Counted from the first letter of the stretch, positions 33,867 to 43,708 are shown. The stretch: DNA of 64,000 bases from Symbiopectobacterium purcellii (GCF_019797845.1 NZ_CP081864.1:4092001-4156000), one strand, 5' to 3'. Made by a program: numbers and translations. The notes: a model not told the origin generated them from the sequence alone.

Positions 33867-34322
33867 TTAACCCGCTTCCACCAACCCTGCCCACTGCTCT
33901 ACCCACGGACAGGAAAGCACTTCCGGCTCCGGGCATTCTGTCGCGTCAATCTGGAGCACCTCTCCCACACGCTGAGCCCCCATCTCTTGCAACAAAGCAT
34001 CAAACTGCTGGCCCGCGCCGCAAAAATGCGGGTAGCTGCTGTCGCCCAGGGCAATGACGCCATAGCGCAGCGCTGGCTGATGGCCGCCTTTTTCACGCAG
34101 TGCAACAAACAACGGAGCGATGGAATCCGGCAGATCCCCCTGCCCAGTGGTTGACGTTACCACCAACACATACTGCTCGCGATACGCCAGCCAGGATGAC
34201 AGGTCGGCATCTTCAAACACCTTGACCTGATGACCACGCTCACTCAGCAGATTCTCCGCCTCTTCGGCAACCAGCAATGCGTTTCCATAAACCGTGCCAA
34301 CAAAAATACCAATTTGCGCCAT
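33867..34322 (-). CDS. yqcA: Flavodoxin-like protein YqcA
   Basis: A 151-residue flavodoxin-domain protein. The FMN phosphate-binding loop near the N-terminus reads GTVYGNAL (normally T-x-T-G-N-T-like), the second FMN segment [10 protein letters not shown] is at about 56-65, and [12 protein letters not shown] forms the third. It matches YqcA (E. coli 149 residues); the redox partner is not established. It lies 53 bp after truC on the same strand, as in E. coli. Confidence 0.92.
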   Translation of the reverse strand: MAQIGIFVGTVYGNALLVAEEAENLLSERGHQVKVFEDADLSSWLAYREQYVLVVTSTTGQGDLPDSIAPLFVALREKGGHQPALRYGVIALGDSSYPHFCGAGQQFDALLQEMGAQRVGEVLQIDATECPEPEVLSCPWVEQWAGLVEAG

Positions 34323-34375
34323 GATGATGACTCCACGTGTAATGTATCGCTGCGTGCCCGATAACGCCGTATACG

Positions 34376-35167
34376 CTATTCGGCAGTACTGGAAAGGCCG
34401 TTATCCTGCCCCGAGTCAGGCGGAAACTCAACCCTTTCAATATCAGGGAGACTGCCTAGCCAGCCAAATTGCGTCATTACGTGCATCCAGGCCCTATCCA
34501 ACCCGGCACGTAATACCAAGGGCTCTCCTGTTACAGGATGGCACAGCGTCAGTTGGCTGGCATGCAACATCAAGCGCCCACAGCCAAAATGTGCAGCCAT
34601 CCCACGATTCTGACGCAAATCACCGTGCTTGGAATCCCCCAAAATAGGATGCCGCAAATGCACCATATGGCGGCGCAATTGATGTTTACGCCCCGTCTGC
34701 GGCATCAGTTCAACCAGGCTGTATCGGGCGGTAGGATAGCGCCCCACCGCCACCGGTTGCTCCACCTGCGCCAGAGAACGGTAGTGAGTGATGGCCATCT
34801 GAGGTTGTTTATCGCGCTGGGCGAGCTTATCAGCCACTTTGTCCAGCTCTTCGGTCAGCGCATAGTCGATAGTATCGCTACCGGAAAGGTAACCACGCAC
34901 CACTGCATGGTAGGTTTTCTGAATCTGGTGCTGCTCGAACTGTTGCGAAAGCAGGCGCGCAATGTCGCTGGAAAGCCCCAGCAGCAGCACGCCTGACGTT
35001 GGCCGGTCCAGACGATGAACGGTGAAAACATGTTGGCCAATCTGATCGCGAAGCGTCTGCATGATCACCACTTTTTCTCTGCGATCCAGCCAACTGCGAT
35101 GAACCAGCCATCCTGCCGGTTTGTTAATGGCGATCAGGTGCTCATCCTGGTACAGAATTTCAAGCAT
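34376..35167 (-). CDS. truC: tRNA pseudouridine(65) synthase TruC
   Basis: TruC makes pseudouridine at position 65 of several tRNAs. The start at 35167 ([11 protein letters not shown]) gives 263 residues (E. coli 260) and overlaps the yqcC stop by 8 bp; the open frame to 35206 is inside yqcC and not family-like. The RluA-type catalytic motif HRLDRPTSG is present, with Asp as the nucleophile, and the NKPAGWLVH segment is near residue 16. Confidence 0.96.
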   Translation of the reverse strand: MLEILYQDEHLIAINKPAGWLVHRSWLDRREKVVIMQTLRDQIGQHVFTVHRLDRPTSGVLLLGLSSDIARLLSQQFEQHQIQKTYHAVVRGYLSGSDTIDYALTEELDKVADKLAQRDKQPQMAITHYRSLAQVEQPVAVGRYPTARYSLVELMPQTGRKHQLRRHMVHLRHPILGDSKHGDLRQNRGMAAHFGCGRLMLHASQLTLCHPVTGEPLVLRAGLDRAWMHVMTQFGWLGSLPDIERVEFPPDSGQDNGLSSTAE

Positions 35168-35507
35168 CCCGATCTCCCTGCGCATCGGCAGGCACAAACA
35201 ACGCATCCAACGCGCGCAATTGTTCCAACAGCGGCGCGATATCGTTGATATCCCCGGTCAGGGCCTCTTCGAAATAGGGGGCGATCGCGAGCGACAGAGG
35301 CAAGGGAACGCCGCCATCCAGCATGGCATGCAGGCGCGGTAGCAATACCCATTGCAACCACTGCTCGGCACTCATGGTGTCAATGCAGAAAGATTCTGTG
35401 CTGGTAAACGCACTGGCCTGCGGCGGGACGGATTGCCAAAAGACGCTGTCGCGTAGCGTGCGTTCAATTTCCCATAAGGCGTGTCGAATGTGGTCTTGGT
35501 GCGTCAT
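35160..35507 (-). CDS. yqcC: YqcC family protein
   Basis: A 115-residue DUF446-family protein with the conserved WQSVPPQASAF and EQWLQWVLLPR segments and an acidic C-terminus. The function is unknown. It is the first gene of yqcC-truC-yqcA and lies next to the rsmB/csrB terminator, the same neighbourhood as in E. coli. Confidence 0.92.
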   Translation of the reverse strand: MTHQDHIRHALWEIERTLRDSVFWQSVPPQASAFTSTESFCIDTMSAEQWLQWVLLPRLHAMLDGGVPLPLSLAIAPYFEEALTGDINDIAPLLEQLRALDALFVPADAQGDRDA

Positions 35508-35634
35508 GCTTTTCTCTTACCGGCTGCGTGGACGGCAAAGCATATCATTGAAGCAAGATGAGCCCAACAGGCGTAGGGCTGCGTGACAACACAATAAAGA
35601 GCAGTGTCTGCACAGCGTTAACGGAGTACTCTGC

Positions 35635-35671
35635 TACAAAAAAGTTGGGGGCACTGATATTCAGTGCCCCC
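35635..35671 (-). terminator. Rho-independent terminator of rsmB
   Basis: An 11-bp perfect stem, GGGGGCACTGA (35647-35657) with TCAGTGCCCCC (35661-35671), loop TAT. On the minus strand it is followed by AACTTTTTTG. The preceding sequence AAACGAACCGGG matches the 3' end of enterobacterial CsrB. Confidence 0.95.
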
Positions 35672-35998
35672 GGTTCGTTTTATAGCTTTCCCGCTACACC
35701 ACTGCGTCCCTGCTCATCCGTGAAAACTTTTCCTTGGCGGTTATCCTAACCAGCTCTCCGTGCAAGCGTCCAACTTTCGTCCTGACCGTTCTTCCTGCAT
35801 CTTCCGTGAAGATATTCCCTTCAGGCTCCTGCCCCACCGCTACTCCGTAACGGCTCTCAATCTCCTTCCTGGAGGTGTCCTTGGTTTCATCCTGAAGCCG
35901 TTATCCTTCTTCACCACATTTAGCGATAAAGTGATACATCCTGTAACCGGTTACTAAGATGTATTAAATGGCGACGAACAGCAAGACCCTGTTCAGAT
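35637..35998 (-). ncRNA. rsmB: CsrA/RsmA-sequestering regulatory RNA RsmB (CsrB)
   Basis: This RNA titrates the RNA-binding regulator CsrA/RsmA. In Pectobacterium (where it is called RsmB or AepH) it thereby promotes extracellular enzymes and virulence. On the minus strand I count about 18 GGA motifs across some 360 nt, many in AGGA/CAGGATG contexts within hairpin loops. The segments ACACCTCCAGGA, CAAGGAAAAGTT and GGATGAGCAGGGA closely match E. coli CsrB, and the position between yqcC and syd is the csrB position. The 3' end is fixed by the terminator. The 5' end is inferred as about 7 nt after a TATAAG -10 at 36004-36009; an alternative start at GTCGCC (35975) cannot be excluded. An IS element lies immediately upstream. 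Confidence 0.92.
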
Positions 35999-36003
35999 TT
36001 TTT

Positions 36004-36015
36004 CTTATATTTACG
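36004..36015 (-). promoter_or_regulatory. Candidate -10 of rsmB abutting the insertion site
   Basis: On the minus strand TATAAG (36009-36004) is a good -10. Its first three bases belong to the 9-bp target duplication. The matching -35 candidate TTGCAT is now at 37091-37096 on the far side of the IS; with the IS removed the spacer would be 18 bp. No convincing -35 is supplied by the IS end. Confidence 0.5.
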
Positions 36016-37069
36016 GGCTTTGTTGAATAAATAGAACTTTTAGGTGAGCATCTGCTCAGATCACTACCGTCATTTCAACATCTGCACCCCATGGCAAAGC
36101 AAAAATTTAAAATCACCAACTGGTCTACGTACAACAAAGCTCTCAAGCTGCGCGGGTCTCTGACAATATGGCTGGATGAGTCGTCCGTTTCTGCATGGAC
36201 GGAGAAAACAACGCCTGAACGGCGTGGCCGGCCGCGTCACTACTCAGATATGGCTATCACCACTGTTCTGATGATGAAACGCGTGTTTGGCCTTTCGCTA
36301 AGGGCTTTACAGGGCTTCGTTGACTCCATTTTTAAACTGATGGGGCTGCCGCTAAGATGCCCAGACTACTCGCTGCTCAGCAAGCGAGCAAAGACCGTTA
36401 AAATCAGCATAAAAACGCCGACCCGTGGTGAAATCTCCCATCTGGTCATTGACGCAACCGGCCTGAAGGTCTTTGGCGAAGGCGAATGGAAAGTCCGGCA
36501 GCATGGTGCAGAAAGACGGCGGGTGTGGCGTAAGCTGCATCTGGCCACAGACAGTGTGACGCATGAAATTATCTGTGCTGATTTGTCACTCAGCGGCACG
36601 ACTGATGCTCAGGCTCTACCGGGCCTGATAAACCAGACCCACCGGAAAATCAGGGAAGCGTCGGCTGACGGCGCTTACGATACCCGCTACTGTCATGATG
36701 TGCTGCTGAGGAAGAGGATAAAGCCTCTTATTCCTCCACGACGTGGTGCGCAATATTGGCCAGACCGATACCATGAGCGTAATCACGCGGTTGCGGATCA
36801 GCGTCTAAGCGGCAGTAACGATGTCTGGAAAAAGAAAGTGGGCTATCATAGACGCTCAGTGGCTGAAACAGCGATATTCCGGTTCAAAACGCTTCTGGGC
36901 GATCATCTAAGTCTACGTGACTATGATGCGCAGGTAGGTGAGGCAATGGCGATGGTCAAAGCGCTTAACAAAATGACGCTGTTAGGCATGCCGAACAGCA
37001 TCCGGATCGCATAACAATCGATCTGCTAGGGGAGCTGTAGTCACAAGTTCTGATTTATTCAACAAAGCC
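36016..37069 (+). mobile_element. Complete IS5-family insertion sequence (IS903 group)
   Basis: The element is 1,054 bp. Its ends are GGCTTTGTTGAATAAAT at the left and the exact inverse at the right (17 bp perfect, then AGAACTT conserved after a 1-bp offset). It is flanked by a perfect 9-bp target duplication, ATATTTACG, at 36007-36015 and 37070-37078. Length, terminal sequence and duplication size are those of the IS903 group. The intact transposase, near-perfect ends and perfect duplication indicate a recent insertion. It has landed in the upstream region of rsmB. Confidence 0.95.
36091..37014 (+). CDS. IS5-family (IS903-type) transposase
   Basis: A 307-residue DDE transposase. The first catalytic Asp is in LVIDATGLKVFGEGEWK, the second in ASADGAYDT, and the Glu lies in YHRRSVAETAIFRFK, which fits the Y-(2)-R-(3)-E-(6)-K signature of the IS4/IS5 superfamily exactly. 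The frame is uninterrupted from ATG to stop and occupies nearly the whole element, so it is probably active. It is transcribed opposite to rsmB. Confidence 0.96.
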   Translation: MAKQKFKITNWSTYNKALKLRGSLTIWLDESSVSAWTEKTTPERRGRPRHYSDMAITTVLMMKRVFGLSLRALQGFVDSIFKLMGLPLRCPDYSLLSKRAKTVKISIKTPTRGEISHLVIDATGLKVFGEGEWKVRQHGAERRRVWRKLHLATDSVTHEIICADLSLSGTTDAQALPGLINQTHRKIREASADGAYDTRYCHDVLLRKRIKPLIPPRRGAQYWPDRYHERNHAVADQRLSGSNDVWKKKVGYHRRSVAETAIFRFKTLLGDHLSLRDYDAQVGEAMAMVKALNKMTLLGMPNSIRIA

Positions 37070-37078
37070 ATATTTACG

Positions 37079-37234
37079 TAGAAACCCTTAATGCAAAGAA
37101 AGATATAATCCTTTAATTAAAAAGGGAAAAAATAAAAAAACAGTGCGTGAAAGCGGAAAAACACAGAGATATCTCACAATAAATGTAAGATATCTCTTAC
37201 ACGCATATCCGCCAGATAACGCAGGCAACCATCA
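37079..37234 (-). promoter_or_regulatory. Detached upstream control region of rsmB with GacA/UvrY box
   Basis: At 37184-37201 lies TGTAAGATATCTCTTACA, which fits the TGTAAG-N6-CTTACA palindrome bound by the response regulator GacA/UvrY upstream of csrB/rsmB genes. A second dyad, GAGATATCTC, is at 37166-37175. A TTGCAT -35 candidate is at 37091-37096 on the minus strand. Before the insertion the box would have lain about 110 bp upstream of the TATAAG -10; it is now about 1.17 kb away. Confidence 0.8.
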
Positions 37235-37780
37235 TCATACTCTCGGTTGCAACTGTTGCAGGAACACTGATAAAGAGGGAGCCAACACCCGATGTTCACG
37301 TGTACCAAAGGTTTCAAGCCATACTTCACCGCTGACATTGGATAACGAGATCAGCGCCATTTCTGATTCCGTCGTGGCTAAAAACAGCGTCGGCGGCAGC
37401 TTAAGCCGCTTTTGCGTCAGTAAATGCCCGATCAGATTTTCCTGCATACGCACAAAATCATCCTCGCTCCACGATTGCACCAGCAGGCAATCGATATCCG
37501 CAAAGCGCGCCTCCATATCCCCAGCATACTGCGTGGTAAAAAAGGCTTCAGCGTCAGGATGCAGCGCAATAGTCAGCGCACGGGATACGCCGTCGAGCGC
37601 CGCGCCCTCGGCCACAGGCTGAGGTGCCCAAAATACCCGCTCACCGTCATTTTCCACCGCGCAGGGTGAAGCAACACCGTACAACGCCTCACTGGCTGGC
37701 AACTGGTCATAGGCGTGCTGCCAGGCCGCCATGTAGCGCTGAGTAAACCCCTGTAGCGCGTGCTGCACATTGTCATCCAT
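37235..37780 (-). CDS. syd: SecY-interacting protein Syd
   Basis: Syd is a soluble protein that binds SecY at the inner membrane and interferes with abnormal translocons. The 181-residue product matches the E. coli family length and carries the conserved [16 protein letters not shown] segment at about 95-110 and an acidic surface. It is divergent from queF with a 69-bp gap. Its 3' end borders the detached rsmB control region. Confidence 0.94.
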   Translation of the reverse strand: MDDNVQHALQGFTQRYMAAWQHAYDQLPASEALYGVASPCAVENDGERVFWAPQPVAEGAALDGVSRALTIALHPDAEAFFTTQYAGDMEARFADIDCLLVQSWSEDDFVRMQENLIGHLLTQKRLKLPPTLFLATTESEMALISLSNVSGEVWLETFGTREHRVLAPSLSVFLQQLQPRV

Positions 37781-37849
37781 ACTTTTTTCTCTTCACTGGG
37801 CGAGTCGGTTACACTACTGCATATCGTTTTTACTTTGCAAAGGCATGTT

Positions 37850-38701
37850 ATGTCCACTTCTGACAAACACGATGCGCTCAGTGCGTTAACGTTGGGAAAA
37901 CCCACATCTTACCACGACAGCTACGATGCGGGCTTATTACAAGCGGTGCCACGCAGTTTAAACCGTGACCCTTTGGGCATTGATGCCGCGCATTTGCCGT
38001 TTCACGGTGAAGATATCTGGACATTATACGAACTCTCCTGGCTGGCGCCCAACGGCGTGCCGCAGGTTGCCGTCGGCGAAATGCATTTGCAGGCCAATAG
38101 CCCAAATCTTATCGAATCCAAAAGCTTCAAACTCTATCTGAACAGCTTCAATCAAACGGTATTTGAAAATTGGCAACGGGTAGAAGAGACGCTAACGCGC
38201 GATCTGGCCGCCTGTGCGCAGGGAAAGGTGCGCGTGACGCTGTTCTCGCTGGATGCCTTTCAGGGACAAACGTTGGGCCAATTCCAAGGGGAATGTATAG
38301 ACGGACTGGATATTCAGATCGCGGATTATGCGTTCAATGCCGACTATCTCGCCAGCGCCTGCAACGCACAGAGCCCCATTGTTGAAGAAACATTGGTGAG
38401 CCATGTGCTCAAATCCAACTGCCTGATCACTCACCAGCCGGATTGGGGATCGGTGCAAATACACTACCGGGGCAAACGTATCGACAGAGAAGCCCTGTTG
38501 CGCTACATCGTCTCCTTTCGCCACCACAATGAGTTCCATGAGCAGTGTGTGGAGCGTATCTTTAACGACCTGATGCGTTTTTGCCAGCCAGAAGCACTGA
38601 CCGTTTACGCGCGCTATACACGTCGTGGCGGGCTGGACATCAATCCCTGGCGTAGCAACACCGACTTTCTTGCAAACACCGCTCGCCTACCCCGCCAATA
38701 G
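37850..38701 (+). CDS. queF: NADPH-dependent 7-cyano-7-deazaguanine reductase
   Basis: QueF reduces preQ0 to preQ1 in queuosine synthesis. The start at 37850 ([10 protein letters not shown]) is preceded by AAAGG and gives 283 residues (E. coli 282, the long bimodular type); the frame is open upstream to 37760 without similarity. The NADPH-binding QueF motif [15 protein letters not shown] lies at about 90-105, and the catalytic Cys and Asp are in [15 protein letters not shown] (C near 190, D near 197). No preQ1 riboswitch is visible upstream. Confidence 0.97.
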   Translation: MSTSDKHDALSALTLGKPTSYHDSYDAGLLQAVPRSLNRDPLGIDAAHLPFHGEDIWTLYELSWLAPNGVPQVAVGEMHLQANSPNLIESKSFKLYLNSFNQTVFENWQRVEETLTRDLAACAQGKVRVTLFSLDAFQGQTLGQFQGECIDGLDIQIADYAFNADYLASACNAQSPIVEETLVSHVLKSNCLITHQPDWGSVQIHYRGKRIDREALLRYIVSFRHHNEFHEQCVERIFNDLMRFCQPEALTVYARYTRRGGLDINPWRSNTDFLANTARLPRQ

Positions 38702-38848
38702 TGCGGGATACGATACAATATCGCCATTCAGAAACGGCATTATTGGAAAAACTGATACCATCAGGTTAAGGTGGAGTACTACATAAAATCAGCGTTATGC
38801 GTCTTGCCACCTCGGCGGCGACAAGGGATAGCCTGGAAATATTGTTGT

Positions 38849-38974
38849 TATAGCCTAAATAATTCATGTTGCAGGAAGGCGGCAAGTGAGTGAATACCGA
38901 ATCACTTACTCAAGTAAGTGATTCGGTGAACGAGCACAGCCAACGCATCTGCAACTTGAAGTATGACGGGTATA
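38849..38974. repeat. Palindromic intergenic repeat, copy B, in the ppnN leader
   Basis: A 126-bp element, inverted relative to copy A, starting TATAGCCTAAATAATTCATGTTGCAG and ending CTGCAACTTGAAGTATGACGGGTATA. Its core is a perfect 15-bp inverted repeat, ACCGAATCACTTACT (38896-38910) with AGTAAGTGATTCGGT (38913-38927), separated by two bases. It ends 25 bp before the ppnN start codon, so it is likely to be in the ppnN mRNA leader or promoter. Confidence 0.8.
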
Positions 38975-38999
38975 TACCCTGCGTTTTCAAGGAGTAAAA

Positions 39000-40364
39000 T
39001 TGATTACACATATCAGCCCGTTAGGGTCTATGGATTTGTTATCGCAGTTGGAAGTGGACATGTTGAAAAGCACGGCCAGCAGCGATCTTTACCGTTTATT
39101 CCGCAACTGTTCGCTTGCCGTACTGAATTCCGGCAGCCAAACCGATAACAGCAAAGAGCTGTTATCCCGCTACGAAGATTTTGATATCAACGTGTTGCGC
39201 CGTGAGCGCGGCGTGAAACTGGAGTTGGTCAATCCCCCGGAAGACGCTTTCGTCGATGGCGACATTATCCGTTCATTGCAGGCCAACCTGTTCGCCGTGC
39301 TGCGCGATATTCTGTTTGTTAACGGGCAAATCACCTCAGCAGAGCGCTACCAGAACCTGAATCTGGAAAACAGTGCCCACATTACCAATCTGGTATTTTC
39401 CATTTTGCGCAATGCGCGTGCGCTGCACGTCGGGGAAGAGCCCAACATGGTGGTGTGCTGGGGCGGCCACTCCATCAATGAAACCGAATACCTCTATGGG
39501 CGAAAAGTCGGTAGCCAATTAGGCCTGCGCGAATTGAACATCTGCACCGGTTGCGGCCCCGGCGCGATGGAAGCTCCGATGAAAGGTGCCGCTGTCGGCC
39601 ATGCGCAGCAGCGATATAAAGAAGGCCGCTTTATTGGTATGACGGAACCCTCCATCATCGCCGCTGAACCGCCAAATCCGCTGGTGAATGAACTTATCAT
39701 CATGCCTGATATCGAAAAACGCCTCGAAGCCTTCGTGCGCATCGGGCACGGTATCATTATTTTCCCCGGTGGGGTCGGTACAGCGGAAGAGTTCCTCTAC
39801 CTGCTGAGTATCATGATGAATCCGGAAAACAGCGAACAGGTGCTGCCCATCATCCTGACCGGACCGGAGGAGAGTGCCGATTATTTCCATGTTCTGGATG
39901 AATTTATCATCACGACGCTGGGCCGTCAGGCGCGCCGTTACTACTCCATCATCATCGATGATGCGGCGGAAGTGGCGCGGCAGATGAAAAAAGCGATGCC
40001 GCAGGTGAAAGAACATCGCCGCCATACCGGTGATGCCTATAGCTTCAACTGGTCATTGCGTATCGCCCCCGACCTGCAATTGCCGTTTGAACCTACTCAC
40101 GAGAATATGGCAAACCTGAATCTGCATCCCAATCAAGCACCGGAAGCGCTGGCCTCGGCGCTGCGCAAGGCGTTTTCTGGTATCGTGGCGGGCAACGTCA
40201 AAGAGGTCGGCATTCAGGCGATTGAGGAGCACGGCCCCTATAAGATCCACGGCGATGCACAACTGATGCAAAGCATGGATAAACTGCTGCAAGGGTTCGT
40301 GGCGCAGCAAAGGATGAAGCTGCCGGGCAGCGCCTACATCCCTTGCTATGAAATCTGCACCTGA
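39000..40364 (+). CDS. ppnN: Nucleotide 5'-monophosphate nucleosidase PpnN
   Basis: PpnN (YgdH) hydrolyses the N-glycosidic bond of purine and pyrimidine nucleoside monophosphates and is stimulated by (p)ppGpp in E. coli. The 454-residue product matches over the full length. The start is TTG at 39000 with AAGGAG five bases before it, the same [13 protein letters not shown]-terminus as E. coli. The LOG-like motif GGVGTAEEF (PGGxGTxxE) is in the catalytic domain near residue 260. A palindromic repeat lies in its leader. The sdaCB genes that follow it in E. coli are absent. Confidence 0.97.
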   Translation: MITHISPLGSMDLLSQLEVDMLKSTASSDLYRLFRNCSLAVLNSGSQTDNSKELLSRYEDFDINVLRRERGVKLELVNPPEDAFVDGDIIRSLQANLFAVLRDILFVNGQITSAERYQNLNLENSAHITNLVFSILRNARALHVGEEPNMVVCWGGHSINETEYLYGRKVGSQLGLRELNICTGCGPGAMEAPMKGAAVGHAQQRYKEGRFIGMTEPSIIAAEPPNPLVNELIIMPDIEKRLEAFVRIGHGIIIFPGGVGTAEEFLYLLSIMMNPENSEQVLPIILTGPEESADYFHVLDEFIITTLGRQARRYYSIIIDDAAEVARQMKKAMPQVKEHRRHTGDAYSFNWSLRIAPDLQLPFEPTHENMANLNLHPNQAPEALASALRKAFSGIVAGNVKEVGIQAIEEHGPYKIHGDAQLMQSMDKLLQGFVAQQRMKLPGSAYIPCYEICT

Positions 40365-40430
40365 TGCCATACGGGCGGGAAAACCGGATTTTTCCGCCAC
40401 CTTCACCACGCTTCACGCCGGGAACGCCTG

Positions 40431-41192
40431 ATGCCTGTACATTTGCTGATTATCGATGCATTAAACCTGATTCGTCGTATCCATGCTGTGCAGGGATCGC
40501 CCTGCGTATCGGCCTGTCAGCACGCGGTGACCCAACTGCTACAGCATAGTCAGCCTACCCACGCCGTCGCGGTGTTTGATGATGAACAGCGCGCCGACAG
40601 TTGGCGGCACCAGTTGTTGCCCGACTATAAGGCGGGCCGCCCTCCCATGCCTGAGAATCTGGCGCTTGAGCTGCCGCAAATACGGCAAGCGCTGGTAGCC
40701 ATGGGCATCCCCTGCTGGCATACGCCAGGTAATGAAGCCGATGATTTGGCGGCAACGCTCGCCACAAAAGTCGCCCACGCTGGCCATCAGGCGACGATTG
40801 TCTCGACCGACAAGGGCTACTGCCAACTGCTGGCCCCCACCATTCAGATTCGTGATTATTTTCAAAAGCGCTGGCTGGATGTGCCTTTTATCGCACAGGA
40901 GTTTGGCGTCTCACCGCAGCAACTGCCTGATTTTTGGGGATTGGCAGGCATCAGCAGCAGCAAAATACCTGGGGTGGTGGGCATCGGCCCAAAGAGCGCC
41001 AGTCAGTTGCTTGCCCAAGCCGGAACCTTGGAACAGCTCTACCAGCAGTTGGATGCGGTGCCGGAAAAATGGCGACGCAAGCTGGAATCACAGCGTGAGA
41101 TGGCCTTTGTCAGTCGTCAGGTAGCAACTTTACGTATAGATTTGGCACTGGAAGGGAATTTACAGCAGCTACGCCTGACTACGGGGCAATAA
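40431..41192 (+). CDS. xni: Flap endonuclease Xni
   Basis: Xni (ExoIX) resembles the 5'-nuclease domain of DNA polymerase I and cuts flap structures. The 253-residue product has metal-binding acidic residues in [17 protein letters not shown] and [10 protein letters not shown], followed by the helix-hairpin-helix segment [24 protein letters not shown] precedes the ATG. It lies 66 bp after ppnN. Confidence 0.95.
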   Translation: MPVHLLIIDALNLIRRIHAVQGSPCVSACQHAVTQLLQHSQPTHAVAVFDDEQRADSWRHQLLPDYKAGRPPMPENLALELPQIRQALVAMGIPCWHTPGNEADDLAATLATKVAHAGHQATIVSTDKGYCQLLAPTIQIRDYFQKRWLDVPFIAQEFGVSPQQLPDFWGLAGISSSKIPGVVGIGPKSASQLLAQAGTLEQLYQQLDAVPEKWRRKLESQREMAFVSRQVATLRIDLALEGNLQQLRLTTGQ

Positions 41193-41247
41193 ACGCGCCG
41201 CTGTGACAGCGGCGCATTAAGGGAGAGCAACACGTTTGGCGTTGCGC

Positions 41248-42348
41248 TTAACGCTCGTCGCGCCGTCCCGGCACCGCGCCCCATATACGCCGCGCGTGTA
41301 CCGTTACCTCTTCGCGATCGTGATACAGTTGGCGAGCACGAATCTCAAAATTGATGCCATTCTCGCTCAAGCGCTCGCTCAGCAACGCCAGATTTTGCGT
41401 CACTTCCTCATAACGTTTTTTCATTGGCAGCTTGAGGTTGAATATCACTTCCCGGCACCACCCCTTCACCAACCAGTCGGCCATCAGGTTAGCCACTCGC
41501 GCCGGTTTCTCCACCATATCGCACACCAGCCAGGTGATATTGTTACGCGGTGGCTCAAAGCGGAAACCATCGACGGCGTGGTGGGTCACCTGCCCGGTAT
41601 CCATCAGACTTTGCGCCATGGTGCCGTTATCCACGGCATGCACCATCATACTGCGTTTCACCAGTTGATAGGTCCAACCGCCGGGGCACGCCCCCAAATC
41701 CACCGCGTACATGCCGCTGGCCAACCGCTCATCCCACTCATCTGCTGGAATGAAAACGTGAAACGCCTCTTCCAGTTTCAGCGTAGAACGGCTTGGCGCA
41801 TCTGAAGGGAATTTCAGGCGCGGGATCCCCATGTAAAACGGTGAGTGGTTATTGCTGTAGGAATAACCCACATAGCAATGCCCCGGGGCAATAAACAGCA
41901 CATGGACAACCGGACGAGAGGCCTTTTCATACGGCAGCAGAATGCCGTTTTCCTTCAGTGCGGCGCGCAAAGGCACGGTGAACTTGCGGCAAAACTTCAG
42001 CAGTTCCTTGCTTTCATTGGTGTCCGGTACTTCAACACGCAGCTCGCCGGCACGCTCAATGGCACCGGTCAGCATGCCGACGATCGGGGTAATGCGATCT
42101 TCCGGCGGCAAATCGCGCAACAACTCACCGCACACGAACCATTGACGGGCAAAAACCAGGGTATCAAACGGCAACGTTTTGATTAAACGATCGGCATCTT
42201 CATGCTGATAGCATTCATACATCACATAGCCACAGTTTTCTTTAACCCTGGCGAAACCAAAAACCTCGTGGGCGGTGGCTTTTTCCGTTATCTCTGCCGC
42301 ACACTCTTTTTCGAAACCGGGGCGGCAATATAAAATTACCTTATTCAT
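41248..42348 (-). CDS. rlmM: 23S rRNA (cytidine-2'-O)-methyltransferase RlmM
   Basis: RlmM methylates the 2'-OH of C2498 in 23S rRNA. The start at 42348 ([15 protein letters not shown]) gives 366 residues as in E. coli and overlaps the ygdD stop by 8 bp; the longer frame to 42384 is not family-like. An N-terminal THUMP-type domain is followed by a Rossmann methyltransferase fold with the SAM-binding [13 protein letters not shown] motif near residue 225. The catalytic Lys residues are in the C-terminal half. Confidence 0.96.
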   Translation of the reverse strand: MNKVILYCRPGFEKECAAEITEKATAHEVFGFARVKENCGYVMYECYQHEDADRLIKTLPFDTLVFARQWFVCGELLRDLPPEDRITPIVGMLTGAIERAGELRVEVPDTNESKELLKFCRKFTVPLRAALKENGILLPYEKASRPVVHVLFIAPGHCYVGYSYSNNHSPFYMGIPRLKFPSDAPSRSTLKLEEAFHVFIPADEWDERLASGMYAVDLGACPGGWTYQLVKRSMMVHAVDNGTMAQSLMDTGQVTHHAVDGFRFEPPRNNITWLVCDMVEKPARVANLMADWLVKGWCREVIFNLKLPMKKRYEEVTQNLALLSERLSENGINFEIRARQLYHDREEVTVHARRIWGAVPGRRDER

Positions 42349-42736
42349 TACTTTTCGCCTTTCTTGTCTGGCGCAGCACGCCAATCAACATCAATACCCA
42401 TCCGGTCAGGAAGAAAAGACCGCCAACCGGCGTGACAAACGCCCAAAACCGCAGGTGCGACAGCGCCAGACAATAAAGACTGCCGCTAAACAGCACAGTG
42501 CCAAGTGCCAACGCAATGCTGCTCCAATAAAACCACAGATTACGACGCTGGCGCATCAATACCGACAACGCCAGGATCGCCAGCGTATGAAACGCCTGAT
42601 ATTCAAGCCCGGTTTTTAGCCAGGCCATTTCGGCTGCGCCCAGCGATTTGCTGAGCACATGTGCGCCAAAGGCGCCCAACGCCACAAAAACAAACCCGCT
42701 GATCGCGGAAAACATCAGCATAAAACGACTGTTCAT
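42341..42736 (-). CDS. ygdD: DUF423 family membrane protein YgdD
   Basis: A 131-residue inner-membrane protein with four predicted membrane segments and the family motif [10 protein letters not shown] near residue 20. The start at 42736 ([15 protein letters not shown]) has GGAAAA upstream and gives the E. coli length; the frame is open to 42781 without similarity. The function is unknown. It sits between gcvA (48 bp upstream) and rlmM (8-bp overlap). Confidence 0.94.
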   Translation of the reverse strand: MNSRFMLMFSAISGFVFVALGAFGAHVLSKSLGAAEMAWLKTGLEYQAFHTLAILALSVLMRQRRNLWFYWSSIALALGTVLFSGSLYCLALSHLRFWAFVTPVGGLFFLTGWVLMLIGVLRQTRKAKSNE

Positions 42737-42784
42737 CGTATTTTCCACAGTAAATCGAATCAAATTCCACCCGAGCGCCACACG

Positions 42785-43708
42785 TCAACGTGCGGCGTTG
42801 TCATAACGGAAACGAAACTTCTCTTGCTCGCTTGCCGCACGCGCCAAAATCCAGTGGCGAAAGGCGGCTATTTTACCCAGTTCAGCCTGACTGTCATAAC
42901 AAACCAGATAAAAAGCATTTTTACTGACCAATACCTCGTTAAACGGACACACTAACCGACCCGCTTCAATCTCGGTCTGGGCCATGACGTTATTGGCCAA
43001 AGCGACCCCCTGCCCGTGAATCGCCGCCTGCAACACCATGGCACTGTGGCTGAATATCGGCCCTTGTTGCACGTTGATCTGCACGCCAAGCTGTCGGGTG
43101 TAGGCCAACCAGTCGCGGCGAGAGGCGTCATGCAACAAAGTGTGCCCAGCCAGATCCTGTGGCGTTTTAAGCGGATGTTTTCCCGTTAGCAATACCGGGG
43201 AACAGACGGGCAACAGATACTCGGCATAGAGTTTTTCCACGCGCAACCCATGCCAATTACCGCGCCCGTAAAAAATCGCCACGTCCACATCATCTGACAA
43301 GCGATCTTCCTGGCGATCTACCGCCTGAATTCGCACATCAATCCCCGGAAACTCCGCATTGAAACTCGATAATCGTGGCACCAGCCAATGGATAGCAAAG
43401 CTGGGCAACAGACTGACCGTCAATGCGCCTTTGGCGCTGCGTGACTGTAGCTTGCGCGTCGCTTCGTTGAGTGAAGAGAAGATCTCTTTTATATCAAGAT
43501 AGTAGCTTTGCCCCTCTTCCGTCAGCAGCAAAGATCGATTGCGGCGACGAAACAGCTTGAGTCCCAAAAAATCTTCTAATGACTTAATTTGATGACTGAC
43601 AGCTGCCTGAGTGACAAAGAGTTCCTCCGCCGCTTTGGTGAAGCTGAGGTGGCGGGCGGCAGAATCAAATACACGCAACGCATTGAGCGGAGGGAGTCGC
43701 TTTGACAT
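42785..43708 (-). CDS. gcvA: LysR-type regulator of glycine cleavage, GcvA
   Basis: GcvA activates the glycine cleavage operon and the divergent sRNA gene gcvB when glycine is abundant. The 307-residue product has an N-terminal LysR helix-turn-helix (residues about 5-65, RHLSFTKAAEELFVTQAAVSHQIKSLE) and a periplasmic-binding-like effector domain. It is divergent from gcvB across about 127 bp, the usual arrangement. Confidence 0.96.
   Translation of the reverse strand: MSKRLPPLNALRVFDSAARHLSFTKAAEELFVTQAAVSHQIKSLEDFLGLKLFRRRNRSLLLTEEGQSYYLDIKEIFSSLNEATRKLQSRSAKGALTVSLLPSFAIHWLVPRLSSFNAEFPGIDVRIQAVDRQEDRLSDDVDVAIFYGRGNWHGLRVEKLYAEYLLPVCSPVLLTGKHPLKTPQDLAGHTLLHDASRRDWLAYTRQLGVQINVQQGPIFSHSAMVLQAAIHGQGVALANNVMAQTEIEAGRLVCPFNEVLVSKNAFYLVCYDSQAELGKIAAFRHWILARAASEQEKFRFRYDNAAR

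Noticed and set aside
36016..36090. Outward promoter in the IS end that could replace the rsmB promoter
   Set aside because: I found no -35 at the right spacing from TATAAG within the IS end; the hexamer at 17 bp is ATTTAT. Experimental proof would still be needed.
37781..37849. preQ1 riboswitch before queF
   Set aside because: The divergent gap is only 69 bp and shows no preQ1 aptamer-like hairpin or purine-rich tail.
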